Below the pieces are notes generated by a model. It saw only the letters and a program-made list of their open reading frames with translations. It was not told the origin of the DNA and did no database searches. Positions 1 to 7,299 of a DNA stretch of 64,000 nucleotides are shown here, one piece after another (the stretch's first letter is position 1; each line of letters opens with the position of its first letter). The translations under genes were made by a program, and so were the position numbers. The stretch comes from Myxococcales bacterium (GTDB lineage: Bacteria; Myxococcota_A; Polyangia; Nannocystales; Nannocystaceae): assembly GCA_014240065.1 (NCBI GenBank), contig JAAZXR010000006.1, forward strand, positions 1-64,000, written 5' to 3'.

Positions 1-54
1 GACGGAGACGGAGACGGAGACGGAGACGGAGACGGAGACGGAGACGGAGACGGC
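1..54 (+). repeat. In-frame hexanucleotide tandem repeat (GACGGA)n
   Basis: Eight perfect GACGGA units cover 1-48 and a variant GACGGC unit follows at 49-54. The array may extend beyond the left edge. It encodes an Asp-Gly run in the MYXO-CTERM protein. Because the unit is six bases, changes in copy number keep the reading frame and would only lengthen or shorten the linker. Confidence 0.9.
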
Positions 55-261
55 GGGTCCGCGAGCGCGGGCGACACCGGCGCCTCGGATACCGGCGACT
101 CCACGGCGGGCACCGAGACCGGAGGAGATGGAAGCGGAGACGGCGTGGATGAGGGCTGCAGCTGCTCCACGACGCCTGAGGACAACGCGCCGAAGGGCGC
201 CCTCGCGGCCATGCTGCTCTTGGGTGTGACCGGGATGCGCCGTCGCAAAGCCCGTCGCTAA
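1..261 (+). CDS. C-terminal end of a MYXO-CTERM surface protein (5' partial)
   Basis: The reading frame is open from the first base and stops with TAA at 259-261, so only the last 86 residues are visible. They begin with about eight Asp-Gly dipeptides encoded by a hexamer repeat, continue as a Gly/Ser/Thr/Asp-rich linker, and end in the tripartite MYXO-CTERM layout: a GCSC motif, a short hydrophobic stretch (ALAAMLLLGVTG) and a basic tail (RRRKARR). In Myxococcota this tail is known to be recognised by a myxosortase-type protease at the Cys, giving surface anchoring or release. The function of the missing N-terminal part cannot be inferred. Confidence 0.85.
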   Translation, partial: DGDGDGDGDGDGDGDGDGGSASAGDTGASDTGDSTAGTETGGDGSGDGVDEGCSCSTTPEDNAPKGALAAMLLLGVTGMRRRKARR

Positions 262-385
262 TCGCGCATCCTCGCGTGAAAGACAGCACCTCCTCGTCGT
301 ATTTGGCGGGGGGGTTGTTTTTTTTAAAGAGCTTCTGATAAAGAGAGCGATTGACGCAGATGCACCGCGTCGTTTTCTCGCAACC

Positions 386-2740
386 ATGGGCCTCACCGAC
401 TCACAGCAACGCTTAATCAGCGAAGAGATTGAAATCCTCTCGCGCATCGCGTCACGGCTCAGCCGCGACGCAGAGAAAAAGGGCGAGGTCATCGAAAATC
501 TCGACGCCCAGCTGATTGAGCTCCGTGATGCGGTCGCCGAGGCCAAAGAAGAGGACGTCGCATCCCTCGTCGAGCAGATGCATCAAGTGGCGGCGCTGAG
601 CGCCAAGCGTGGGCAGGGGAGGTCGGTCCCGGTCGATCCAGCCAGCCCCTATTTTGGACATCTCAAGATCAAAGACGTGCGCCGCGGCACGGCCCGTCAC
701 GTGCTCGTTGGCAAGCGGACGCTGCTCGACGACGGGGACGGCCTGTCCATCATCGACTGGCGCAACGCGCCCATCAGCCGCCTGTACTATCGTTATGAGG
801 AGGGCGACGAATACGAGGAGGAGTTTGACGACCGCGTCTTCGAGGGGGAGGTGCTCTTGCGACGCAGCCTCGCCGTCAACGGGGGCACACTTCGTCGAAT
901 CACCGCTCCGCAGGGCGCGTTCGCGATCACGAAGACGGACGAGTGGCGTGAGCTGACGGGGGCGGGCCGACCGTCGCTCGAGGGCGGCGTGGGGAAGGCC
1001 GCGAGGATCCCGCGGGGGCAGCTTGGCGTGCACGATGAGGCGGACGTCTCGCGTGAAGACAAACACCTCCAAGAGATCACCGCGCTCATCGATCGACAGC
1101 AGTTCGAGCTGATCACGCGCCCTGACTCGGGGGTCGTCTTGATCCAAGGCGGCGCGGGCTCCGGAAAAACGACGGTGGCGCTTCATCGGGTCGCCTACCT
1201 GGCCTTTCAAGACCCCGCTCGCTTCGCGCCGAAGCGCATGGCGGTGATCGTCTTTAACGAAGCGCTCGTTGAGTACATACGGCACGTGCTCCCGTCGCTC
1301 GGGATCGAGGGGGTTCAGGTGACGACCTACCGTCGCTGGTCTGCCGCGCTGCTCAAGCGGACGCGCCTGCCGATCCCCGACAAACGCACCGACGACACTC
1401 CGGAGGCGGTGGCTCGCTTCAAGAAGCACCCCGTGGTGGTCCAGCTCATCGACGCCATCGTTGAGGACGACGCGGCCGCGACGACAAAGCTGCTCGCCGC
1501 CCGCATGGAGGCCTTCGGCCAGGACGGCCGGCAGATCTGCGCTGGCTGGACGACGCGGGCCCGCCTGCCGCTCGTGGCGCGTTACGAGAAGACCTTGGAG
1601 TGGATTCGCACCCAGCGACAGGTGGCCGCGCGCGTCCGCTCAGCGGCCGAGGTGTTGCTCGCCACTCGGCTCGAAGAGACACGAGACGTGGTGTCCGACT
1701 GGGTGGACATGCTGGGAGATCCCGTCTCGCTTCGCGCCTCGATCGAGACCCTGGCGTCGGGTGATTTCACGGACGTGGAGCTTGGCACCATCACGCGGTG
1801 GTGCGCCCAGAAGGCGGCCGCGTTGAGTCACTACGTCGACTATGCCGAGGCGGAGAACGAGGCGAGGGCGAGCGGCGTTGATGACGCCGAGCTCGCCGAG
1901 GATCGAGTCATTCCTCCGCCGTTGGATGGAGAGGACGACGTCATCTTCCTTCGGCTGTTGCAGGCAAAATACGGGGGAATCTTCCTTGGTCGGCGTCGAT
2001 ATGAGCTGGAGCACATCGTGATCGATGAGGCCCAAGACCTGTGTCCGCTTGAGGTGCGAGTCCTGCTGGATTGCAGCTCGGAGGGCCGCAGCATCACCAT
2101 CGCTGGCGACAAGGCGCAGAAGATGATTTTTGACAACGGCTTCGTGAGCTGGTCGCAGCTGTTGTCGGATGCGGGGCTGCCCCACGTGGAGGTGCAGCCG
2201 CTGAAGATCACCTATCGCTCGACGCGCGAGGTGATGCGCCTCGCCCAAGAGGTGCTCGGCGAGCTTCGAGACGAGGACGCCCCGATCGTGGCGCGCAGCG
2301 GCGCACCCGTGGGGTACTACGACTTTGGCGATCAAGGAGAGTCGGTCGCGTTCTTAGGTGAGGCGCTGAGGAATCTCATGATTCGGGAGCCCAGCGCTTC
2401 GGTGGCGGTGATCTGTCGCTATCCGCAGCAGGCGAAGATGTACTACGACGGCCTGCACCTCGCCGAGGTGCCGCGGGTCCGGCTCGTGGCGCGGCAGAAT
2501 TTTTCGTTCAAGCCCGGCATCGACGTGACAGACGTCCGCCAGGTGAAGGGGTTGGAGTTCGACTACGTGGTGCTGATGGACCCCACCGGGCAAAACTATC
2601 CGGCCACCGACGCCTCAAGACACCTGCTGCATATCGCGGCGACCCGAACGGCCTATCAGCTCTGGATCGTCTGCACAGGAATCGCCAGCGAGCTGCTCCC
2701 GCGGGAGATGATCGACGCGGGCACCTTCGGCGACGCGTAG
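386..2740 (+). CDS. HelD-like UvrD/Rep superfamily ATPase (RNA polymerase recycling helicase type)
   Basis: The 784-residue protein has an N-terminal coiled-coil arm (about residues 5-75), then the HelD-typical SPYFG segment and a DWRNAPIS segment. Walker A GGAGSGKT is at residues 255-262 and Walker B IDEAQD at 546-551. Late motifs (VRQVKGLEFDYV and HIAATRTAYQLW) complete the superfamily 1 ATPase core. In Firmicutes and Actinobacteria, HelD proteins bind RNA polymerase and release stalled complexes; the long arm reaches the secondary channel. The role here is inferred from that similarity. The gene stands alone, convergent with the dehydrogenase at 2784-3935. The ATG at 386 has no obvious Shine-Dalgarno sequence. 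Confidence 0.85.
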   Translation: MGLTDSQQRLISEEIEILSRIASRLSRDAEKKGEVIENLDAQLIELRDAVAEAKEEDVASLVEQMHQVAALSAKRGQGRSVPVDPASPYFGHLKIKDVRRGTARHVLVGKRTLLDDGDGLSIIDWRNAPISRLYYRYEEGDEYEEEFDDRVFEGEVLLRRSLAVNGGTLRRITAPQGAFAITKTDEWRELTGAGRPSLEGGVGKAARIPRGQLGVHDEADVSREDKHLQEITALIDRQQFELITRPDSGVVLIQGGAGSGKTTVALHRVAYLAFQDPARFAPKRMAVIVFNEALVEYIRHVLPSLGIEGVQVTTYRRWSAALLKRTRLPIPDKRTDDTPEAVARFKKHPVVVQLIDAIVEDDAAATTKLLAARMEAFGQDGRQICAGWTTRARLPLVARYEKTLEWIRTQRQVAARVRSAAEVLLATRLEETRDVVSDWVDMLGDPVSLRASIETLASGDFTDVELGTITRWCAQKAAALSHYVDYAEAENEARASGVDDAELAEDRVIPPPLDGEDDVIFLRLLQAKYGGIFLGRRRYELEHIVIDEAQDLCPLEVRVLLDCSSEGRSITIAGDKAQKMIFDNGFVSWSQLLSDAGLPHVEVQPLKITYRSTREVMRLAQEVLGELRDEDAPIVARSGAPVGYYDFGDQGESVAFLGEALRNLMIREPSASVAVICRYPQQAKMYYDGLHLAEVPRVRLVARQNFSFKPGIDVTDVRQVKGLEFDYVVLMDPTGQNYPATDASRHLLHIAATRTAYQLWIVCTGIASELLPREMIDAGTFGDA

Positions 2741-2783
2741 GTCGGACCCGGCGACTTTGAGGGCGCGACGCCGGAGCGCCAAC

Positions 2784-3935
2784 TTAGAGCTTGGCGGCAG
2801 CGCGCGCGGCGATGGCCTCACCCACGGCGCTGCAGGGCGCCGCGTTGTCTAGACCGACGAGGTCGTAGGTGAGCGGCGCGCCGGCCTCGAGGATCTCGAT
2901 GACCGCGGCCTCGATGGCGTCGGCGGCCCGCTTCAAGGCGGGGTCTTGCTTGCGTCCTCCGAGCCACTCGAGCCCCTCCTTGACCGCGAGGATCATGGCG
3001 ATCGGGTTGACCTTGTCTTGTCCCGTGTATTTGGGAGCGCTCCCGTGGATAGGCTCGAACATGCCGTGCTCATGGCCCACGTTGGCGCCCACTGCCATGC
3101 CCATGCCGCCTTGGAGTACGGAGGCGAGGTCGGTGACGATGTCGCCGAACATATTGGTGGTCACGCAGACGTCGTAGTACTCGGGTTGGCCCACGAGCCA
3201 CTGGGTGAACGCGTCGACGATGGCGGTGTCCTTCTCGATCTCTGGATACTCCGCGCCGATCTCGAAGAAGATGTCTCGGAACATCTGGCAGCCGTGGAGG
3301 ACGTTGTCTTTGAGGATGGCGGTGACGCGCTTCTTGCCGTCTTTGGGGGCGCCGCGGTCGCGCGCTCTGCAGATCTCGAACGCGTGGCGGATGACCTGCT
3401 CACTCGCCCGGCGAGTGATGACGCGCGTGTCGATGCCCACGTCGGTTTTGCCGGCGGGGGTCAACTTGCCGCCGGTGGGCGCGTAGAGCCCCTCCGTGTT
3501 TTCGCGCACGATGATCATGTCGACCTTGCCGGCCTCCCAGACCACTTTGTTGCTGCCGTGGATGCGGTGGGCGACCCCCGGGTAGAGCTTCACGGGGCGG
3601 ACGTTCGCGAACAGGTTGAGGTTGATGCGGTTCCCGATGACCGGGGAGAAGCCGGCCATTTTCCCGTCTTTCATGGTCACGGGGCCGGAGCCGTCGGGGT
3701 CGGGCCACCCCACGGCGCCGAGCAAGATGAGGTCGGCGCCGGCGCATTTCTCCTGGGAACCATCGGGCCAGTCACTGTCCCCGTGCTTGAGGTAGTACTC
3801 ACCGCCGCAGGGGATCTCTTCGCGGTCCCATGACAGCCCCAGCTTTTCGCTGACCGCGTCGAGGACCCTCAGGCCTTGTTCGAGGACCTCAGGTCCTGTT
3901 CCGTCTCCACCGAGAGTGACAAGCTTGTACGCCAT
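2784..3935 (-). CDS. Isocitrate/isopropylmalate-family beta-decarboxylating dehydrogenase
   Basis: The 383-residue protein has the length and layout of the family: N-terminal LGGDGTGPEV, substrate Arg segment NLFANVRPVK, IVRENTEGLY, catalytic ILKDNVL Lys and the metal-binding segment MFGDIVTDLASVL. The cofactor segment reads GSAPKYTGQDKVNP. The KY pair sits where NADP-dependent isocitrate dehydrogenases have Lys-Tyr and NAD-dependent enzymes have Asp-Ile, which suggests NADP use. The substrate loop (FSPVIGNRINLN) matches neither canonical Icd nor LeuB, so the substrate could be isocitrate, isopropylmalate, homoisocitrate or tartrate. It is a single gene with no leu or TCA neighbours. A TACACT hexamer ends 5 nt before the ATG. 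Confidence 0.85.
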   Translation of the reverse strand: MAYKLVTLGGDGTGPEVLEQGLRVLDAVSEKLGLSWDREEIPCGGEYYLKHGDSDWPDGSQEKCAGADLILLGAVGWPDPDGSGPVTMKDGKMAGFSPVIGNRINLNLFANVRPVKLYPGVAHRIHGSNKVVWEAGKVDMIIVRENTEGLYAPTGGKLTPAGKTDVGIDTRVITRRASEQVIRHAFEICRARDRGAPKDGKKRVTAILKDNVLHGCQMFRDIFFEIGAEYPEIEKDTAIVDAFTQWLVGQPEYYDVCVTTNMFGDIVTDLASVLQGGMGMAVGANVGHEHGMFEPIHGSAPKYTGQDKVNPIAMILAVKEGLEWLGGRKQDPALKRAADAIEAAVIEILEAGAPLTYDLVGLDNAAPCSAVGEAIAARAAAKL

Positions 3936-3940
3936 GCCGG

Positions 3941-3946
3941 AGTGTA
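3941..3946 (-). promoter_or_regulatory. Putative -10 (TACACT) for a near-leaderless transcript of the dehydrogenase gene
   Basis: On the minus strand TACACT is followed by 5 nt and then the ATG at 3935. No Shine-Dalgarno sequence can fit between. It is one of a set of TAnnnT hexamers at this position in the window. No convincing -35 is seen. Confidence 0.4.
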
Positions 3947-4071
3947 GCCATCTCTTCCACGAAATCGCCAGCGCCAGCGCGCGCAGAGCGTCAAGCTCAG
4001 GCGACTATTTTCGCGGTTTTTTTGCGGCGATGCCGGAGTTTGAACGATTTCTCACATTGCCAGCGCGGCGC

Positions 4072-5271
4072 TCACCGGTCGAAGAGTCGGAGGATCTGAT
4101 CGCGTTTTTTTGCCGCGTCCTCGAAGCCGAGATCGATCAACGCGCTCAGGTATGCGCGGTCGAACAGCACGTAGCTGGCGAGGTCACTTTCTGCCTGGGG
4201 GTCATCGGCCTCCACGGCCCGCCGAATAAACCGGGCCATGACACCAGAGGTCTTCGCGAGCCCCGTGGCGCGGACGACGTCGGCGGCGATCTTCCCGAGG
4301 TCTTCGCTGGGTCGAATCATGACGTGCGAGATCTCGGCGTAGTCACGCTCGCGACCGAGCCCGGCGGAGATCTTGCGCTGGAACTCCGGTCCGAACGCTT
4401 CGGTGCCCGCGGTGATGAGGCGATTGGTGCGCTCGATTCGCTCGATGTCGGCCTCAACGCGATCGATCATGAGCGCGTTGAGCATCTTGCCCAACAGGAA
4501 CATGGCGTTGGGATAGGTGAATTGCGCTTGCCGCCGGAGGCGTCGCTGCAGCTGTTCTCGAGAGTGTTGATGGCGGAGTCCGACGACGATGAGTCGCTCC
4601 GCGCCGAGCCGCATCGCCGGCCGCAGCGGAGTGTTTTGGCGCAGGCTACCGTCGACGAAGAACTGATCTCCGACGCGGATGGAGGGGAAGAGGATCGGGA
4701 TGGCGGCGGAGGCGAGGGTGTGCGCCGAGGTGATCGATGTCTGGACGACGTTCTCGTCGCGTCGTCGGGGCCAATGAGGTTGGCCGCTTCGGGTCTGGAC
4801 GAAGATTGTGCTCGCGCCCGTCGCGACTTCGGTGGCAGTGCAGGCCAACGCCGAGAGTCGCCCATCCCGCAGGTTGCGGGTGATGCCGTGCCATGGAATT
4901 AGATCGCGGACCACCTTCTCAAGAAACGTGGTGTCGATGAGTCCGCCCACGCGGCTCCCGTGCGGAAGCCGTGGAAGATCTCGTCCAAAGAGCACGCGCG
5001 GGAGTTCACGCATCTGCTGCCAGCCGAAGGAGTAGACGTCGTCGATGTTGAGATCCAACCACACCTTTTGGAGCAGGCGTGCTTGGGCGCGCGGTCGGTC
5101 GCAGGTGGCCGCGATATACGAGCCGTTGATCGCGCCGACGCTCGTGCCGGTGATGACGTCAAATTCAGCGTTGAAACCCAGCCGCTCTCGAATGTAACGC
5201 AACACGCCGACCTCGTAGGCCCCGCGGGCGCCGCCGCCGGACAACACCAGACCGACGCGGGGTCGGCTCAT
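4072..5271 (-). CDS. Patatin-like phospholipase
   Basis: The N-terminus carries the patatin oxyanion motif [15 protein letters not shown]. The nucleophile elbow GTSVGAING (GxSxG) follows near residue 45, and the catalytic Asp lies in [11 protein letters not shown] near residue 210. This Ser-Asp dyad family hydrolyses lipid acyl esters. The remaining ~190 residues form a C-terminal extension beyond the patatin domain. No signal peptide is visible, so a cytoplasmic or membrane-associated lipase is likely (inference). Its start overlaps the stop of the upstream metallo-hydrolase gene by 4 nt (ATGA), so the two are probably translationally coupled. Confidence 0.88.
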   Translation of the reverse strand: MSRPRVGLVLSGGGARGAYEVGVLRYIRERLGFNAEFDVITGTSVGAINGSYIAATCDRPRAQARLLQKVWLDLNIDDVYSFGWQQMRELPRVLFGRDLPRLPHGSRVGGLIDTTFLEKVVRDLIPWHGITRNLRDGRLSALACTATEVATGASTIFVQTRSGQPHWPRRRDENVVQTSITSAHTLASAAIPILFPSIRVGDQFFVDGSLRQNTPLRPAMRLGAERLIVVGLRHQHSREQLQRRLRRQAQFTYPNAMFLLGKMLNALMIDRVEADIERIERTNRLITAGTEAFGPEFQRKISAGLGRERDYAEISHVMIRPSEDLGKIAADVVRATGLAKTSGVMARFIRRAVEADDPQAESDLASYVLFDRAYLSALIDLGFEDAAKKRDQILRLFDR

Positions 5272-5927
5272 GAGCGCGCCACGCCCTCGCGGCCTCGCAG
5301 GAACGAGATGAACGGGTTGCTCTTTAGCTCCGTCGCGAGGGTGGTCACTGGGCCGTGGCCGCTGTGGACGCGCAGGTGATGGGGGAGCTCAAATAGCCGC
5401 TCGAGGCTCGTGCGCATGTCCGCGGGATTCGACATGGGGAAGTCCGTGCGCCCGATGCTCCCGGCGAACAGGGTGTCTCCCACGATGATGTCGGAGTCGT
5501 CGTAAAAGCAGCCTTGACCAGGGGTGTGGCCCGGGGTGCTGAGATATTGGAGCTTGCTATCTCCGATGGAGATGGTCGCTCCGTCTTCAATCCAGTGGTC
5601 AATCCTCCCGCAAGGCCTGTTCAGCTGGGGCATGCCGAACCAGTCTCCTTGTCGTGGGAGCGCTTCGAACAACGGGCGTTCTTTTGCGCCTAGATAGGTG
5701 GGCACATCCCAGAGTTCTTGCAATGAAGGTAGCGCGCCTGCGTGGTCAATATGTCCGTGCGTGAGGAGGATCGCGACGATATTCAATGTATCTCTTCGCG
5801 CTCCCAACGCCTGCGCGAGCTGTTGGGACTCTCCGGTGTCGATAATCGCCGAGGCGCCGCTGTGTTCGTCGGTGACTAGGTAGGTGTTCACATGGAACAT
5901 CCCGACCGTGAAGCATTCAATTTTCAT
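5268..5927 (-). CDS. MBL-fold metallo-hydrolase (glyoxalase II-like)
   Basis: The 219-residue protein shows the metallo-beta-lactamase fold signature: THGHIDHAG (HxHxDH) at about residues 56-64, then STPGHTPGQGC, a metal-bridging Asp in IVGDTLFAGSIGRTD, and a final SGHGPVT. The order is typical of YcbL/GloB-type hydrolases that cleave thioesters such as S-lactoylglutathione. The exact substrate is unknown. It is the first gene of a two-gene operon with the patatin gene. Confidence 0.88.
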   Translation of the reverse strand: MKIECFTVGMFHVNTYLVTDEHSGASAIIDTGESQQLAQALGARRDTLNIVAILLTHGHIDHAGALPSLQELWDVPTYLGAKERPLFEALPRQGDWFGMPQLNRPCGRIDHWIEDGATISIGDSKLQYLSTPGHTPGQGCFYDDSDIIVGDTLFAGSIGRTDFPMSNPADMRTSLERLFELPHHLRVHSGHGPVTTLATELKSNPFISFLRGREGVARS

Positions 5928-5951
5928 GGTCGCTCACAGCGTGCGGGAGTC

Positions 5952-6782
5952 CTAGAATCCGACTTCGTAGCACTCGCATACCGCGGGGTCATCGGAACAG
6001 TTTGAGGGAGGCACCGGGTTGGTGTTGTCGATATTGAACAACTTGGTGCGCTCCGCCTGCCGCGGGTAGTTGTAGACGACGGCCTTCGCGTAGCAGCCGA
6101 ACAGACAGCTGTCGGCTCCGTCGCCGCTGCCACATTTCGTGGCGCACTCGTCTGTGGCGGTGCTGAGCTTGGTGGCGGTGTCGAGGCTCATGTACTCGGC
6201 GATCTTCGTGATGTCGAGGTTGCTGAGGTACGGAATCTCGTAGGACAGCAGGGAGTCGATGGCGACCCCCTCGATGGTGATCGGGCCGATCGCGGTGTTG
6301 CTTGAGAGGTTGTACGAGCACATCGCCGGATCGAATTCACCCCAGGCTTCTTCCGGACAGTTGTCGGAGGATCCGACCGCCCAGAACACCGAGAATCCGT
6401 CACAGGATCCTCCGTTGCAGAAGTACTGGTTGTGATACTGGTAGCTGTTGGATGAGATGCAAGGGTGCAGACATGGCTGGAAGGTGATCGGCACCGCCGA
6501 GCCCGTTTGCACCTGCTGGTCGGGGGCCGAGCAGATCCGGCCACGGAAGAACGGGATGGCCTTGTCGCTGAAAGACAGCGGCGGAGAGGGCTCCGCGGTC
6601 GTCGAGTAGTCTTTCGAGACAGGGATGCACTCACTGGTCGTCAACTCGCACACGGTCCCGCGTCCGGTGCAGTCCTCGTCTGAGGAGCACTGCCCCGATT
6701 CGCCGGGCGGGATGCAGGCGCTCAACGCTCCCGCCAAGGCGAGGGAACTCAAGAATCCAAAAGTCTTTTGCATCGTCGTCAT
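5952..6782 (-). CDS. Cys-rich outer-membrane-type lipoprotein, function unknown
   Basis: The 276-residue protein starts with a lipoprotein signal (LSSLALAGALSAC). About 20 further Cys residues follow, including a CSSDEDCTGRGTVC segment of the kind common in myxobacterial secreted proteins. The mature part probably forms several disulphide bonds outside the cytoplasm. The start at 6782 is supported by AGGA eight nt upstream. The gene lies 24 nt upstream of the metallo-hydrolase gene on the same strand and may be cotranscribed with it. No enzymatic motif is visible. Confidence 0.75.
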   Translation of the reverse strand: MTTMQKTFGFLSSLALAGALSACIPPGESGQCSSDEDCTGRGTVCELTTSECIPVSKDYSTTAEPSPPLSFSDKAIPFFRGRICSAPDQQVQTGSAVPITFQPCLHPCISSNSYQYHNQYFCNGGSCDGFSVFWAVGSSDNCPEEAWGEFDPAMCSYNLSSNTAIGPITIEGVAIDSLLSYEIPYLSNLDITKIAEYMSLDTATKLSTATDECATKCGSGDGADSCLFGCYAKAVVYNYPRQAERTKLFNIDNTNPVPPSNCSDDPAVCECYEVGF

Positions 6783-6949
6783 AAGTCAATTCCTGGTAGT
6801 GCCCTTGAGCATACCAGATTTTTCCAGCGCGTCTGTGAGCGCCAAGAAGCTCCGCAGACGCGCGAAGATAACTCCTTGTGGCGTGTCGACGGCCGCGGTG
6901 TCGTCGGATGACGTAGACTCTCTGGACCCAGACGGTGGGGCGGTAAACT

Positions 6950-7267
6950 GTGAGCGACGCGAAGTGGAGCTACGAGTGCGAGGACGAGCTAGAGGCGCGG
7001 GGCGTCTCGCTCTTGCTTGAGCGGCGGGGGCTCGCGTTTATCAAGGTGAATCACAGTGACGGGTCGGTGACGTTCACGTGCGCGGGGGCGCCGGCGCTCG
7101 AAGCGGCCGCGCTCGAAGCGGAGCTCCTCCGTCATCACGCGAAGCGAGAGCGTGCCGATGGGGAGAAGCGGTGGACGGAGCGCGATCACACTCGCGACCG
7201 GCGGCTGCGGCGAGTCGGCGTTGTCATCCTCGGCTTCGTCGCCTTGATCACAGCCCTCAACTGCTAG
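6950..7267 (+). CDS. Small tail-anchored hypothetical protein
   Basis: GTG-started 105-residue ORF. The first ~85 residues are charged and soluble, and a single C-terminal hydrophobic helix (VGVVILGFVALITAL) ends three residues before the stop. This suggests a tail-anchored inner-membrane protein. It converges on the membrane gene at 7300-9246. A TAAACT hexamer directly abuts the GTG, so the start is uncertain. No family recognised. Confidence 0.5.
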   Translation: MSDAKWSYECEDELEARGVSLLLERRGLAFIKVNHSDGSVTFTCAGAPALEAAALEAELLRHHAKRERADGEKRWTERDHTRDRRLRRVGVVILGFVALITALNC

Positions 7268-7299
7268 TTCGAGGGTTCATGGAGGAGGGAGGAGGCGCC

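Noticed and set aside
315-342. helD promoter TTGTTT-N16-GATAAA
   Set aside because: Only three and four of six matches, and the -35 lies in a homopolymer T-run. Too weak to list.
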